Shown here: positions 24,055 through 32,857 of the stretch, in pieces
How the letters are laid out: each line of letters begins with the position of its first letter
Numbering within the stretch: position 1 is the stretch's first letter
NCBI RefSeq assembly: GCF_004364975.1
Contig: NZ_SOBW01000008.1
Coordinates: 866,610-930,609, forward strand
Length of the DNA stretch: 64,000 bases
Source of the DNA: Gelidibacter sediminis
Lineage (GTDB): Bacteria > Bacteroidota > Bacteroidia > Flavobacteriales > Flavobacteriaceae
Direction: 5' to 3'
Notes under the pieces: model-generated
What the model was told of the DNA's origin: nothing
The model's database searches: none
Seen by the model: only the letters and a program-made list of their open reading frames with translations
Position numbers and translations under genes: made by a program

Positions 24055-25502
24055 CTTTTAGAATCCAAATCAAAAGTTTCCGTTGGACTTTTATGATCTT
24101 TATAATCTAGCATATTTTCGCCATCGGCAATTATGGAACATACCGTAGCATCTCCAGTAACGTTGACCACAGTTCTAAACATATCCAAAATTCGATCTAC
24201 AGGGAAGATAATTGCAATCCAAGCCGGATTTAGGCCAACAGAATCCAAAACGATTATCAACATCACCAATCCGGCACTAGGCACCGCTGCTGAACCAATA
24301 GAAGCCAAGGTTGTTGTCAACACTACCGTTATCTGTTGTCCTATTGTCAAATCGATCATGTGCAGCTGAGCCAAAAAGATGACCGCCACAGCTTGATAAA
24401 GGCTGGTACCATCCATATTGACCGTAGCACCAATAGGAAGAACGAAGCTGCTTATTTTTTTATTCACCCCAAGATTTTGTTCTACACATTCCATAGTCAC
24501 CGGAAGTGTGGCAGCACTACTAGAGGTTGAGAAAGCTAAGGTTTGGGCAGGACTCATTGACTTAAAAAAGCCTGCATACGGGATCTTCTTAACAAAACTT
24601 TTCAATATTAAAGGGTAGGTTATAAATATCATGATAAGAAGCCCCATCAATACCGTTAATGAATACCAACTCAATCCTTTAAATATTTCTAGCACTTTGC
24701 CAATATCATTTCCGGCCATTTTACTCACAACACCAGCTAATAACGCGAAAACAAAGAATGGCGCCGCCTGCATGACCAGATCTACCATTTTCAGAAAAAC
24801 CTCATTAATACCATCGACGAGCCTCAATACAGGTGCCGATTTGTCATCAGGAATAAACAGTAAAGAGACACCAAAGAAAATTGCGAAAAAGATGACCTGT
24901 AACATTAAACCATTATTGGATAGGGAACGAAAAAAATTGTCAGGCACAATGTCTACTAAAGGCTGTAAGGGCGTAGACTCCTTTTGTTTTCCTGCGGTTT
25001 CAAGTTTATCTGAAACAGAGGCCTCTTTAAGGTCTTTTTTAGTTAAATCAGAAATTTCCTGAGCGCGCTTAAAATACTCAGGATCTTTTAAATAATTAAT
25101 GCCGTCTTTTATTTCGTAACCTTGAGAATCTGCCCAAATCTCATAATTGATGCGGTTATCAATACGGCTCTGTTCATCTATTAACTTACCGGGTTTAATT
25201 GTGTTTACCAATAGCAGGCCCAAGGAAATAGCGAGGATTGTAGTTATTAAGTACATGCCTAAGGTCTTTCCTCCCATACGCCCCAAACTTTTTGGATCTC
25301 CAATATTAGCAACCCCACTTATGATGGAAAACAATACCAATGGAACGGCGATTAATTTTAATAAATTGATAAAAATTGTGCCAAACGGATCAATCCAATT
25401 GATGGTAAAAGCGCTCCAGCCCATAAAACTTGAGACTAATGCCCAAATAATGCCAAGGACCATTCCAATGATTATTTTCCAGTGTAATGCTAATTTCTTC
25501 AT
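24051..25502 (-). CDS. dicarboxylate/amino acid:cation symporter (SDF/GltP family)
   Basis: 483-residue secondary transporter. Transmembrane helices 1-3 are followed by a ~70-residue charged insertion (about residues 110-185) before the next helix; GltPh lacks this but several Bacteroidota members have it. The re-entrant loop motif SSSAATLP and the NMDGT substrate-binding motif are both intact, as is the final hairpin with LDMFRTVVNVTGDA, whose Arg and Asp bind acidic substrates. It likely imports glutamate, aspartate or C4-dicarboxylates with Na+ or H+. It lies 91 bases downstream of aroC in the same direction, possibly co-transcribed. Confidence 0.93.
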   Translation of the reverse strand: MKKLALHWKIIIGMVLGIIWALVSSFMGWSAFTINWIDPFGTIFINLLKLIAVPLVLFSIISGVANIGDPKSLGRMGGKTLGMYLITTILAISLGLLLVNTIKPGKLIDEQSRIDNRINYEIWADSQGYEIKDGINYLKDPEYFKRAQEISDLTKKDLKEASVSDKLETAGKQKESTPLQPLVDIVPDNFFRSLSNNGLMLQVIFFAIFFGVSLLFIPDDKSAPVLRLVDGINEVFLKMVDLVMQAAPFFVFALLAGVVSKMAGNDIGKVLEIFKGLSWYSLTVLMGLLIMIFITYPLILKSFVKKIPYAGFFKSMSPAQTLAFSTSSSAATLPVTMECVEQNLGVNKKISSFVLPIGATVNMDGTSLYQAVAVIFLAQLHMIDLTIGQQITVVLTTTLASIGSAAVPSAGLVMLIIVLDSVGLNPAWIAIIFPVDRILDMFRTVVNVTGDATVCSIIADGENMLDYKDHKSPTETFDLDSKS

Positions 25503-25520
25503 ATATATAAATATGTTTTA

Positions 25521-25540
25521 CTCCCGCGAAGGCAGGAATC
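25521..25540. repeat. REP-like short palindrome
   Basis: CTCCCGCGAAGGCAGGAATC, read on the minus strand as CCTGC-CTTC-GCGGG, makes a five-pair GC-rich stem (one G:T) in an AT-rich gap. Similar palindromes are dispersed in many genomes; copy number here cannot be judged from one window. Confidence 0.4.
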
Positions 25541-25593
25541 TTTTCAATTTTAGACAGACGCTTGCGACACTAACCCTAGCCTCAGGATTAGTT

Positions 25594-26655
25594 TTAGAAC
25601 TCCTGCTTGCGTAAAAGTTGATAATCGGCTAGTACCAGTGCTGCCATGGCTTCTACAATAGGAATTGCTCTTGGAACAACACAAGGATCATGTCTTCCTT
25701 TACCTTGCATTTCTACGATATTGCCTTTATTATCTAGCGTATTTTGTTTTTGAATTAGGGTTGCAACAGGTTTGAAGGCCACTCTGAAATAGATATCCAT
25801 GCCGTTGCTGATCCCACCTTGAATACCTCCTGATAAATTTGTTTTTGTACTGCCGTCCTCATTAAATTGATCATTATGATCACTGCCTTTCATTTTGGCA
25901 CCACAAAATCCGCTGCCATATTCAAAACCTTTTACGGCATTTATGGAGAGCATGGCTTTACCCAATTCAGCATGAAGTTTGTCAAATACTGGCTCGCCGA
26001 GACCTATGGGCAAATTTTGTATGACACAGGTCACTGTTCCACCTATGGTGTCGCCTTGCTTCCTAATTTCTCTTATGCGCTCAATCATTTGATTTGCAAT
26101 AGCTTCATCAGGACAACGTACAGTATTACTTTCAATTTTTGAAAAGTCTAATTCTTGGTAAGGTTTCTCCAAAAACAAATCGCCCACAGATGATGTATAG
26201 GCATAGATTTTAACGTCTTTAAGCATTTGCTTTGCTACAGCACCTGCTACTACGCGACAAGCAGTTTCCCTTGCTGAGCTTCTACCTCCACCTCTATAAT
26301 CGCGGACACCATATTTTTGATCGTAAGTATAATCTGCATGACTTGGGCGATACACGTCTTTAATATGTGAGTAATCGTTAGACTTCTGATTGGTGTTTTT
26401 TATGATAAACCCGATGGGAGTGCCTGTAGTCTGACCTTCAAAGATTCCGGAAAGAAACTCCACAACATCGGACTCCTTTCTTTGGGTCACAATATCTGAT
26501 TGGCCTGGTTTGCGCCGATCCATTTCAGCTTGAATGGCTTTAAAATCTAATTGAATTCCTGATGGACACCCATCTATGACTCCACCAATTGCAGCTCCGT
26601 GAGATTCTCCAAAGGTGGTTAGTTTAAACAATTTTCCGAACGAATTCCCCGCCAT
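25594..26655 (-). CDS. aroC: chorismate synthase
   Basis: Last step of the shikimate pathway: 5-enolpyruvylshikimate-3-phosphate to chorismate, using reduced FMN. The N-terminal signature [15 protein letters not shown] starts near residue 11. [24 protein letters not shown]-type residues (the second signature, with conserved Arg and Ser) lie at ~119-142, and the GSDHND and [13 protein letters not shown] segments follow. 353 residues is normal. A -7 box precedes it and the SDF symporter follows on the same strand. Confidence 0.97.
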   Translation of the reverse strand: MAGNSFGKLFKLTTFGESHGAAIGGVIDGCPSGIQLDFKAIQAEMDRRKPGQSDIVTQRKESDVVEFLSGIFEGQTTGTPIGFIIKNTNQKSNDYSHIKDVYRPSHADYTYDQKYGVRDYRGGGRSSARETACRVVAGAVAKQMLKDVKIYAYTSSVGDLFLEKPYQELDFSKIESNTVRCPDEAIANQMIERIREIRKQGDTIGGTVTCVIQNLPIGLGEPVFDKLHAELGKAMLSINAVKGFEYGSGFCGAKMKGSDHNDQFNEDGSTKTNLSGGIQGGISNGMDIYFRVAFKPVATLIQKQNTLDNKGNIVEMQGKGRHDPCVVPRAIPIVEAMAALVLADYQLLRKQEF

Positions 26656-26696
26656 ATATCTTATTTTATGCTAATGTAATTGTATTCTGAGAGATA

Positions 26697-26704
26697 CAAA
26701 AATA
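26697..26704 (-). promoter_or_regulatory. candidate -7 promoter box of aroC
   Basis: TATTTTTG on the minus strand, 42 bases before the start codon, matches TAnnTTTG. Confidence 0.4.
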
Positions 26705-26863
26705 GAATTTTTAAACCTTTTTTGATTTTTTAGATCATAAAATTCAATTTAAGTTCACTAATGTGTTGGAATTTAATTTCTTATGTAATATTCAATGTTG
26801 ATAGTTAAACATGAGTTTGTTTTAAAATAGATTTGATGTTGGTAATCAATTTCAATTATCATC

Positions 26864-29791
26864 TCATAAAAGTGCACGCCTTAAAATGGTTATAGGATGC
26901 AAGGCTTCCTTTTGAGTGCCGTCTTTAATTTGATGCCTGCAACTGGTGCCATTAGCCGAAATGATTGCACCTTCATCTGCGAACCTTACTGCAGGAAACA
27001 AAGTTTGCTCTCCCACTTGCATGCTTACCTCATAATGCTCGGCTTCATAACCAAAACTACCAGCCATGCCGCAACAGCCACTCGGTATTAGAGTTGCCTT
27101 ATAATTTTCTGGCAAATTCAGAACTGCGAAACTCGACATCTGGTTGCGCAGTGCCTTTTGATGACAGTGGCCATGGAATTTTATAATCTTTGATTCGTTT
27201 GTAAATTGTGAGGCTGTAATATGGTTTAAAAGTATTTCCTGCTGTATAAACTCTTCAATTAGGAATGTATGTTTGGCAATAGTTTTGGCAGCCTCCTTAT
27301 TCTCAGCCAATTTTGGATATTCATCTGTAAATGTCAACATAGCAGATGGCTCGATACCTATTAATGGAGTGTCCGCCGAAATGAGATCTTTAAAGATTGT
27401 CACATTCTTATTTGCTACTTTTTGAGCTTGCTCTAACAGACCTTTAGATAAAAATGCACGACCGGACTCAGCATGCTGAACAAATTTAATTTGATAATTA
27501 AGCCCCATCAACAACTCTATTGCATCACGTCCAATAGCTGCATCTAAATGATTTGTAAATTCATCATTAAAAAAATAAATAGTTTTAATGAATTTTTTGT
27601 CAATATGTTGATTTACTTTGTTTTCTATAAAGTTTCTTAAACTATAAGTTGAAAGTAATGGTAGAGTTCTTTCTTGTGCAATATTGAACATTTTTTTTAT
27701 CATTCTGGAAGTAAAACCCTTACTAAATAAAAAGTTCGTAAGTTGTGGTGCGACTCTCGCAAATGCATTGAGATCATTATTGTAAGCAAATAACTTTGTC
27801 CTTAAAGTAACGCCATTAGCCTTTTGGTATTGGTATTGAAATTCTGCTTTTAAACTTGCCACATCTACACTGCTCGGACATTCGCTAGCACAAGCTTTAC
27901 AACTTAGGCAGAGCTCAAAAACGTCTTTCAGTTCTTGATGATCAAATTTATTGGCTTTTTCAGAGTTTGTTAAAAATTCGCGTAACGCATTAGCCCTCGC
28001 ACGTGTTGTATCCTTTTCATTTCTGGTTGCCCTATAGCTTGGACACATAGTGCCTCCAAACTCAGGAAGTTTTCTACAATCGCCCGATCCATTGCATTTT
28101 TCAGCCTCCCTTAAAATGCCCAAAGATGCAGAAAAATCTAATAACGTGTCTATTTCAGGCTCTGATCTGTCGGGTTGATACCTTAGATTTTGATCCATTG
28201 GGTAAGCTTCCACAATTTTCCCTGGGTTAAAAATATTATGCGGATCAAAACAAGCCTTTATCCGTTTGAGCAGTTGGTAATTTTCTTCGCCAATCATCAT
28301 TGGGATAAATTCCGCCCTAACAATTCCATCACCATGTTCACCACTCATAGAACCTTGATATTTCTTCACTAAATGGGCCACATCAGTGGTAATTTGCCTA
28401 AATAATGCTACATCTTCACTTTTTTTGAGATTTAGAATGGGTCTTAAGTGTAATTCACCCGCTCCGGCGTGGGCATAGTAGATGGCTTTTTGGTTGTGTC
28501 CTTTCATTAATTCAGTAAACTCACTGATATAATTAGCTAAATCAGGTAACGCCACAGCCGTGTCTTCAATGCATGCTGCTGATTTTTTATCGCCAATCAT
28601 ATTGCCTAAGAGGCCGAGCCCAGCTTTTCTAAGTTCTACTGCTTTATCTATTTCATCTCCTACCAACACCGGAAACGCATAACTCAATCCTGACTCTTGG
28701 ATAGTGCTCAAAAGTGCTTCCGTTTGTTGTAGAACAGCTTCAACAGTTGTTGCCCGCACTTCACACATCAAAATCGCTTCAGGATCATCAACAATAAAAG
28801 CTCGGTTTTCTGCCTGCGTTTTATTTTGCTTGGTGCAATCTAAGATGGTCTTATCCATCATTTCACATGTAAATAACTGATGCTGCATGGTCATTTCTAC
28901 ACTTTTCAAACATGCCTCTATACTATGGAAATGCGCCGCCACCATCATGCTTTCACTAGGAGGTAGAACATCCAATTGTAGGGTGATTTCTGTAGTAAGT
29001 GCCAAGGTGCCTTCACTACCAGAGAGCAAATTACACATGTTAAATTGCTCCGGCCTATCACTAAATATTTCATTTTTTAATAACTCATCAATCGCGTAGC
29101 CGGTATTTCTGCGATGGATTTCAGGCTTTGGAAAGTTGTTCCAGATACGTTGTTGCACCTGTTTTGATTGCAGTTCTTTATAGATTTCCTGATAAATAAA
29201 GCCTTCTAAAGATTTTAGTTGGGTCTTTTCAAAAAATTCATCCTTAGAAAGTTTGGTGAATATGGTCTCTGTGCCATCACTCAAAATGGTTTTCAATTTT
29301 AATACCTTATCTCTTGTGACACCGTACTGAATTGAGGTAGTGCCTGAAGAATTATTACCCACCATACCGCCTATCATACAACGGTTGGAGGTAGAAGTGT
29401 TTGGACCAAAAAACAGACCAAATGGCTGCAAATAATTGTTCAATTCATCGCGCACCACTCCCGGCTCAACAGTCACTGTTCGCTCTTTTTCATTGATATT
29501 CAAAATCTTGGTAAAATGCTTGGAAACATCTACAACAATCCCATCACCTACACATTGTCCTGCTAACGAGGTTCCCGCTGTACGGGGAATTAAGGAGGTT
29601 TTATGTGTTTTGGCAAAATTTACCAGTACTTTTAGATCGTGGACAGATTTTGGATAAACCACAGCAAGAGGAAGTTTTCTGTAAACTGAAGCATCTGTAG
29701 CATATAGTGCCTTCATTAATTCATCAGTAAACAATTGACCTTCTAGCTGATTACTAAGGTCTTGAAATGGAGTTATTAAGTGGCTCACCAT
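26864..29791 (-). CDS. FAD-linked oxidase / Fe-S oxidoreductase fusion (YdiJ / D-2-hydroxyacid dehydrogenase type)
   Basis: 975 residues. Residues ~1-270 are a PCMH-type FAD-binding domain with RTAGTSLAGQCVGDGIVVD and GMVGNNSSGTTSIQYG. Then comes the FAD-oxidase C-terminal domain (to ~540), with GEHGDGIVRAE. Residues ~560-680 hold Cys-rich motifs: CNGSGDCR, and CLSCKACASECP for an Fe-S cluster. The C-terminal region has CCG-type motifs GHCHQKA and GCCGMAGSFGYE. The architecture matches YdiJ and D-lactate/D-2-hydroxyglutarate dehydrogenases that pass electrons to quinone. The substrate (D-2-hydroxyglutarate, D-lactate or glycolate) is not determined. It stands alone with no lactate permease. 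Confidence 0.92.
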   Translation of the reverse strand: MVSHLITPFQDLSNQLEGQLFTDELMKALYATDASVYRKLPLAVVYPKSVHDLKVLVNFAKTHKTSLIPRTAGTSLAGQCVGDGIVVDVSKHFTKILNINEKERTVTVEPGVVRDELNNYLQPFGLFFGPNTSTSNRCMIGGMVGNNSSGTTSIQYGVTRDKVLKLKTILSDGTETIFTKLSKDEFFEKTQLKSLEGFIYQEIYKELQSKQVQQRIWNNFPKPEIHRRNTGYAIDELLKNEIFSDRPEQFNMCNLLSGSEGTLALTTEITLQLDVLPPSESMMVAAHFHSIEACLKSVEMTMQHQLFTCEMMDKTILDCTKQNKTQAENRAFIVDDPEAILMCEVRATTVEAVLQQTEALLSTIQESGLSYAFPVLVGDEIDKAVELRKAGLGLLGNMIGDKKSAACIEDTAVALPDLANYISEFTELMKGHNQKAIYYAHAGAGELHLRPILNLKKSEDVALFRQITTDVAHLVKKYQGSMSGEHGDGIVRAEFIPMMIGEENYQLLKRIKACFDPHNIFNPGKIVEAYPMDQNLRYQPDRSEPEIDTLLDFSASLGILREAEKCNGSGDCRKLPEFGGTMCPSYRATRNEKDTTRARANALREFLTNSEKANKFDHQELKDVFELCLSCKACASECPSSVDVASLKAEFQYQYQKANGVTLRTKLFAYNNDLNAFARVAPQLTNFLFSKGFTSRMIKKMFNIAQERTLPLLSTYSLRNFIENKVNQHIDKKFIKTIYFFNDEFTNHLDAAIGRDAIELLMGLNYQIKFVQHAESGRAFLSKGLLEQAQKVANKNVTIFKDLISADTPLIGIEPSAMLTFTDEYPKLAENKEAAKTIAKHTFLIEEFIQQEILLNHITASQFTNESKIIKFHGHCHQKALRNQMSSFAVLNLPENYKATLIPSGCCGMAGSFGYEAEHYEVSMQVGEQTLFPAVRFADEGAIISANGTSCRHQIKDGTQKEALHPITILRRALL

Positions 29792-29906
29792 TGATGTGTT
29801 TAAAATTCTAGGATATTGTTGAAATTTAGGTCTAAAATTAGGGGTATTTAGCCGATTTTAACATAATGTTGGCTTATTATTTTCATTAACATATCAATTC
29901 AAAATG

Positions 29907-29914
29907 TATTTTTG
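29907..29914 (+). promoter_or_regulatory. candidate -7 promoter box of the outer-membrane protein gene
   Basis: TATTTTTG matches TAnnTTTG; TTA lies 18 bases upstream (29886-29888). The start codon used is 22 bases downstream, which also supports the downstream ATG over one at 29904. Confidence 0.45.
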
Positions 29915-29936
29915 TTTAAACTTAAAAACTAACATT

Positions 29937-30443
29937 ATGAGAAAAATATTTTTAATTGCAGTTGCTTTTATTGGCGGCTCTATGATGATGAATGCGCAAG
30001 AGATTTCAGAAAATGCCATTGGTTTACGTTTGGGCGATAGTGATGGTTTTGGTGCAGAAATATCCTACCAACGCTTACTTGGTTCAGACAATCGTTTGGA
30101 ACTAGACCTAGGCATTAGAAACGGAAAATATTACGATGGTTTTAAATTAGCAGGTATTTACCAATGGGTATGGAACATAGATGGCGGCTTTAATTGGTAT
30201 GCAGGTCCTGGCGCTGGTCTTGCAAATTACAGCTATGATTATAATGATAAAAATTTTCGCGATGATGATAGTGAGACCTTTATCTTTCTTGCGGGTCAAG
30301 TGGGTATTGAATACAATTTTGACATTCCTTTAATGTTGTCTTTAGACTTCAGACCTGAATTAGGATTTGGTAATGAGAATATTGTGAATAATAATAATGA
30401 CTTAGATTTTGATATTGCTTTAGGGATTAGGTTCCAATTCTAA
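29937..30443 (+). CDS. outer-membrane beta-barrel protein, small
   Basis: 168 residues from MRKIFLIAVAF; the signal peptide ends at ...MMMNAQ near residue 21. The rest alternates short amphipathic strands with turns rich in Gly, Asp and Asn: ISYQRLLGSDNRLELDLGIR, WNIDGGFNWYAGPGAGL and a terminal DFDIALGIRFQF ending in Phe, the usual beta-barrel insertion signal. About eight strands fit an OmpX/OmpW-sized barrel. The ATG at 29904 would put eleven extra residues before the signal and overlap the promoter, so I rejected it. A terminator follows. The specific function is unknown. Confidence 0.85.
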   Translation: MRKIFLIAVAFIGGSMMMNAQEISENAIGLRLGDSDGFGAEISYQRLLGSDNRLELDLGIRNGKYYDGFKLAGIYQWVWNIDGGFNWYAGPGAGLANYSYDYNDKNFRDDDSETFIFLAGQVGIEYNFDIPLMLSLDFRPELGFGNENIVNNNNDLDFDIALGIRFQF

Positions 30444-30475
30444 ATTCTACTGCGCTTTATTTAAGAAGCGTGTAT

Positions 30476-30509
30476 AAAAAACCATCATGTAATTATGATG
30501 GTTTTTTTT
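30476..30509. terminator. bidirectional rho-independent terminator
   Basis: CCATCAT pairs with ATGATGG, extended by A6/T6, followed by T8. It overlaps the stop codon of the convergent AraC gene. Confidence 0.85.
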
Positions 30510-31530
30510 ATAAATTTTTCTGATGTTTACGCCTAAATTCGGTAGGTGTCATTTGATACGCATCTCTAAATATTTTGGAAAAATAACTACGACTTGTTAG
30601 TCCTGTTTTATATACGATTTCAGAAATGTTTAAATCTGTATCCTGAAGTAAGGCCGATGCAAGATCCAATCGAATTTCAGAGATATAGTTGTTTACCGTA
30701 GTATTGTATAGTATTTTAAATCCTTCCTGTAATTTTGCCTCAGTCAGCCCAACCTCCTTTGCAATATCATATATTTGATAGGCTTTCTCGAGGTTCAACT
30801 TGATGAAATGTACGGCTTCCTGTACCTTAGAAACTTCATATTGTCTTAAGACATTGCGATTTTGTTCATTATTTAAATCGTCCTGATACTGTACAATTTG
30901 TTTGCCCAAAAGCTGATAACCGCTACTGATCATAAAAATATGCCGTAAAAAATGATCGTCCTTATAGTTTTTTATCTCATCAAATACTCCGGCAAGGGCC
31001 AAACTATAATAGCCTTCATGATAAAAACTTTTGGTAGCCGTGGTGTCATCAAAAATTGCCCTTAGTTCAGATTTAGAAATGTCTGAGGCACAATCGTCAT
31101 AAAGTGTAAAGCGTTCTCTATCCATCTCTAGACTGTACAGATTAATTTCCTGATTTTTTTTAAAACGGATAACATGGCCGTTATAATCTTTACTTGCTAC
31201 AATGGCTTGTTGAAATTCTTTAAGGTCGTGACGCTCTTCTTCGTTAGAAAATCGATGATCAAAATGACCTTTGGTACAGTATAGAAATTTTAAAGGATGT
31301 GTAGAATCTTTAACAAACTGGAGTTCCACATCCATGTTAAATTGACAATGGTATTCAATAATGCCCAAACCGGACTCCAACATCATAGCTTTAATATAGC
31401 CCTTTCCAATAGCATCCGTCAATTCTAAGTGGTACTCTTTACAATTGAGTTGATATGGAAGCTGTAATGCGTCTGCCAAATCTTGAATGACAAGATCTAC
31501 GGGTAAGGAATTGACCTTAAGAATAACCAT
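30508..31530 (-). CDS. AraC-family transcriptional regulator
   Basis: 340 residues. The C-terminal ~105 residues contain two helix-turn-helix units of the AraC type: AYQIYDIAKEVGLTEAKLQEGFKI for the first and NISEIVYKTGLTSRSYFSKIFRD for the second, followed by the family ending TPTEFRRKH. The N-terminal ~230 residues are beta-rich and probably sense a ligand or partner, without a recognisable cupin motif. It sits next to bshA (same strand, about 50 bases) and the outer-membrane protein gene (convergent). Its target is not evident. Confidence 0.9.
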   Translation of the reverse strand: MVILKVNSLPVDLVIQDLADALQLPYQLNCKEYHLELTDAIGKGYIKAMMLESGLGIIEYHCQFNMDVELQFVKDSTHPLKFLYCTKGHFDHRFSNEEERHDLKEFQQAIVASKDYNGHVIRFKKNQEINLYSLEMDRERFTLYDDCASDISKSELRAIFDDTTATKSFYHEGYYSLALAGVFDEIKNYKDDHFLRHIFMISSGYQLLGKQIVQYQDDLNNEQNRNVLRQYEVSKVQEAVHFIKLNLEKAYQIYDIAKEVGLTEAKLQEGFKILYNTTVNNYISEIRLDLASALLQDTDLNISEIVYKTGLTSRSYFSKIFRDAYQMTPTEFRRKHQKNL

Positions 31531-31581
31531 AACTTAAAAAATTGCTTCCATATTTGTTTACATGGAAAGATAAAGATACAT

Positions 31582-32721
31582 TTATTTTGTTACCATGCTC
31601 TGCTTTAAGGTTCTAACGTAAATGGCTTCGTATTGTGGTACCACCTTACCAATACCAAACTTTGCGGCTTCCTTGGCAGCATTTACCTTAAATGTATTAA
31701 GGCGTTCATCATCACTTAAAATATAGATGGCATTTTTTGACATGTCCTCCACGTCATTCACATTGCTTAAAAAGCCAGAAACACCTTCAATATTCACTTC
31801 AGGAATTCCGCCAGTGTTACTGGAAATGACGGGCACACCTAGCGCCATTGCTTCTAAGGCGGCTAAACCAAAGCTTTCTGTCTGGGAAGGCAGTAAAAAC
31901 AAATCGCTAAAACATAGTATTTTGTCAATTTCATTACTATTACCAAAAAACACTACTTTATTTTCAATGCCCAGTTTTTCACAAAGACGTTCAGCCTCTA
32001 TTTTCTCAGGCCCCTCACCTACCATCAATAGTTTTGCAGGCATTTGCTTTTGAATGTTATCAAACACCTTAATGACATCAGGAATCTGTTTTACCTTGCG
32101 AAAATTACTGATGTGCGTAATAATTCTTTCGTTGTCCTTAGCAATAACATGTCTTTGACAATCTGTTATTTGTGTTGTATGCCGACTAAAATCTATAAAG
32201 TTAGGCACAACGTCAATCTCTCTTTTAATATCAAATAAACGTAAGGTATCGTCTTTCAAACTTTGAGACACAGACGTAACAGCATCTGAATTGTTGATAC
32301 TAAAGGCCACAGCGGGTTTATAAAACGGATGGCTCCCTACTAAGGTTATATCTGTACCGTGTAGTGTAGTCACAATAGGAACGTAAATCCCTTCTTCCTC
32401 CAGCATTTTCTTTGCCATATAGGCTGCATAGGCATGTGGTATGGCATAATGTACGTGCAGTATTTCAATGCCGTGGAGTTTAACCATATCTACCAACTTA
32501 CTAGATAACGCCAATTCATAAGGCTGGTACAAAAATAAGGGGTATTCCGGAACTGTTACTTCGTGATAATGGACATTGGTGCCCAACAAGTCCAATCTTA
32601 CGGGTTGGCTATAAGTGATAAAATGAATCTCATGACCACGTTTTGATAAGGCGAGACCCAATTCTGTTGCTACCACGCCACTGCCTCCAAAGGTTGGATA
32701 ACATACAATTCCTATTTTCAT
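31582..32721 (-). CDS. bshA: N-acetyl-alpha-D-glucosaminyl L-malate synthase (bacillithiol biosynthesis)
   Basis: GT4-family glycosyltransferase joining UDP-GlcNAc to L-malate, the first step of bacillithiol synthesis. The N-terminal loop CYPTFGGSGVVATELG and the FITYSQPVRLD strand are characteristic of BshA and distinguish it from other GT4 enzymes. The C-terminal nucleotide-sugar site has LLPSQTESFGLAALEAM with the EX7E-type Glu residues. 379 residues is typical. The GH3 gene lies upstream on the same strand and the AraC gene downstream. Bacillithiol, not glutathione, is therefore the likely low-molecular-weight thiol of this organism. Confidence 0.93.
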   Translation of the reverse strand: MKIGIVCYPTFGGSGVVATELGLALSKRGHEIHFITYSQPVRLDLLGTNVHYHEVTVPEYPLFLYQPYELALSSKLVDMVKLHGIEILHVHYAIPHAYAAYMAKKMLEEEGIYVPIVTTLHGTDITLVGSHPFYKPAVAFSINNSDAVTSVSQSLKDDTLRLFDIKREIDVVPNFIDFSRHTTQITDCQRHVIAKDNERIITHISNFRKVKQIPDVIKVFDNIQKQMPAKLLMVGEGPEKIEAERLCEKLGIENKVVFFGNSNEIDKILCFSDLFLLPSQTESFGLAALEAMALGVPVISSNTGGIPEVNIEGVSGFLSNVNDVEDMSKNAIYILSDDERLNTFKVNAAKEAAKFGIGKVVPQYEAIYVRTLKQSMVTK

Positions 32722-32740
32722 TATTTATACTTTATCTGAT

Positions 32741-32758
32741 AAGTGCCAAGGTGCACTT
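32741..32758 (-). promoter_or_regulatory. dyad AAGTGC-N6-GCACTT upstream of bshA
   Basis: Perfect six-base inverted repeat 20 bases before the bshA start codon. It could be an operator; no regulator is indicated. No T-run follows, so it is not a terminator. Confidence 0.3.
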
Positions 32759-32857
32759 AAGGGTTTGGAGTAAAGTTAGATATTTTTAAATTAAAAACTT
32801 TTAACTTCACGAATCTGTTGCTATAATAATCTTTTGCTTACAGTGTCTACTTTAGAC

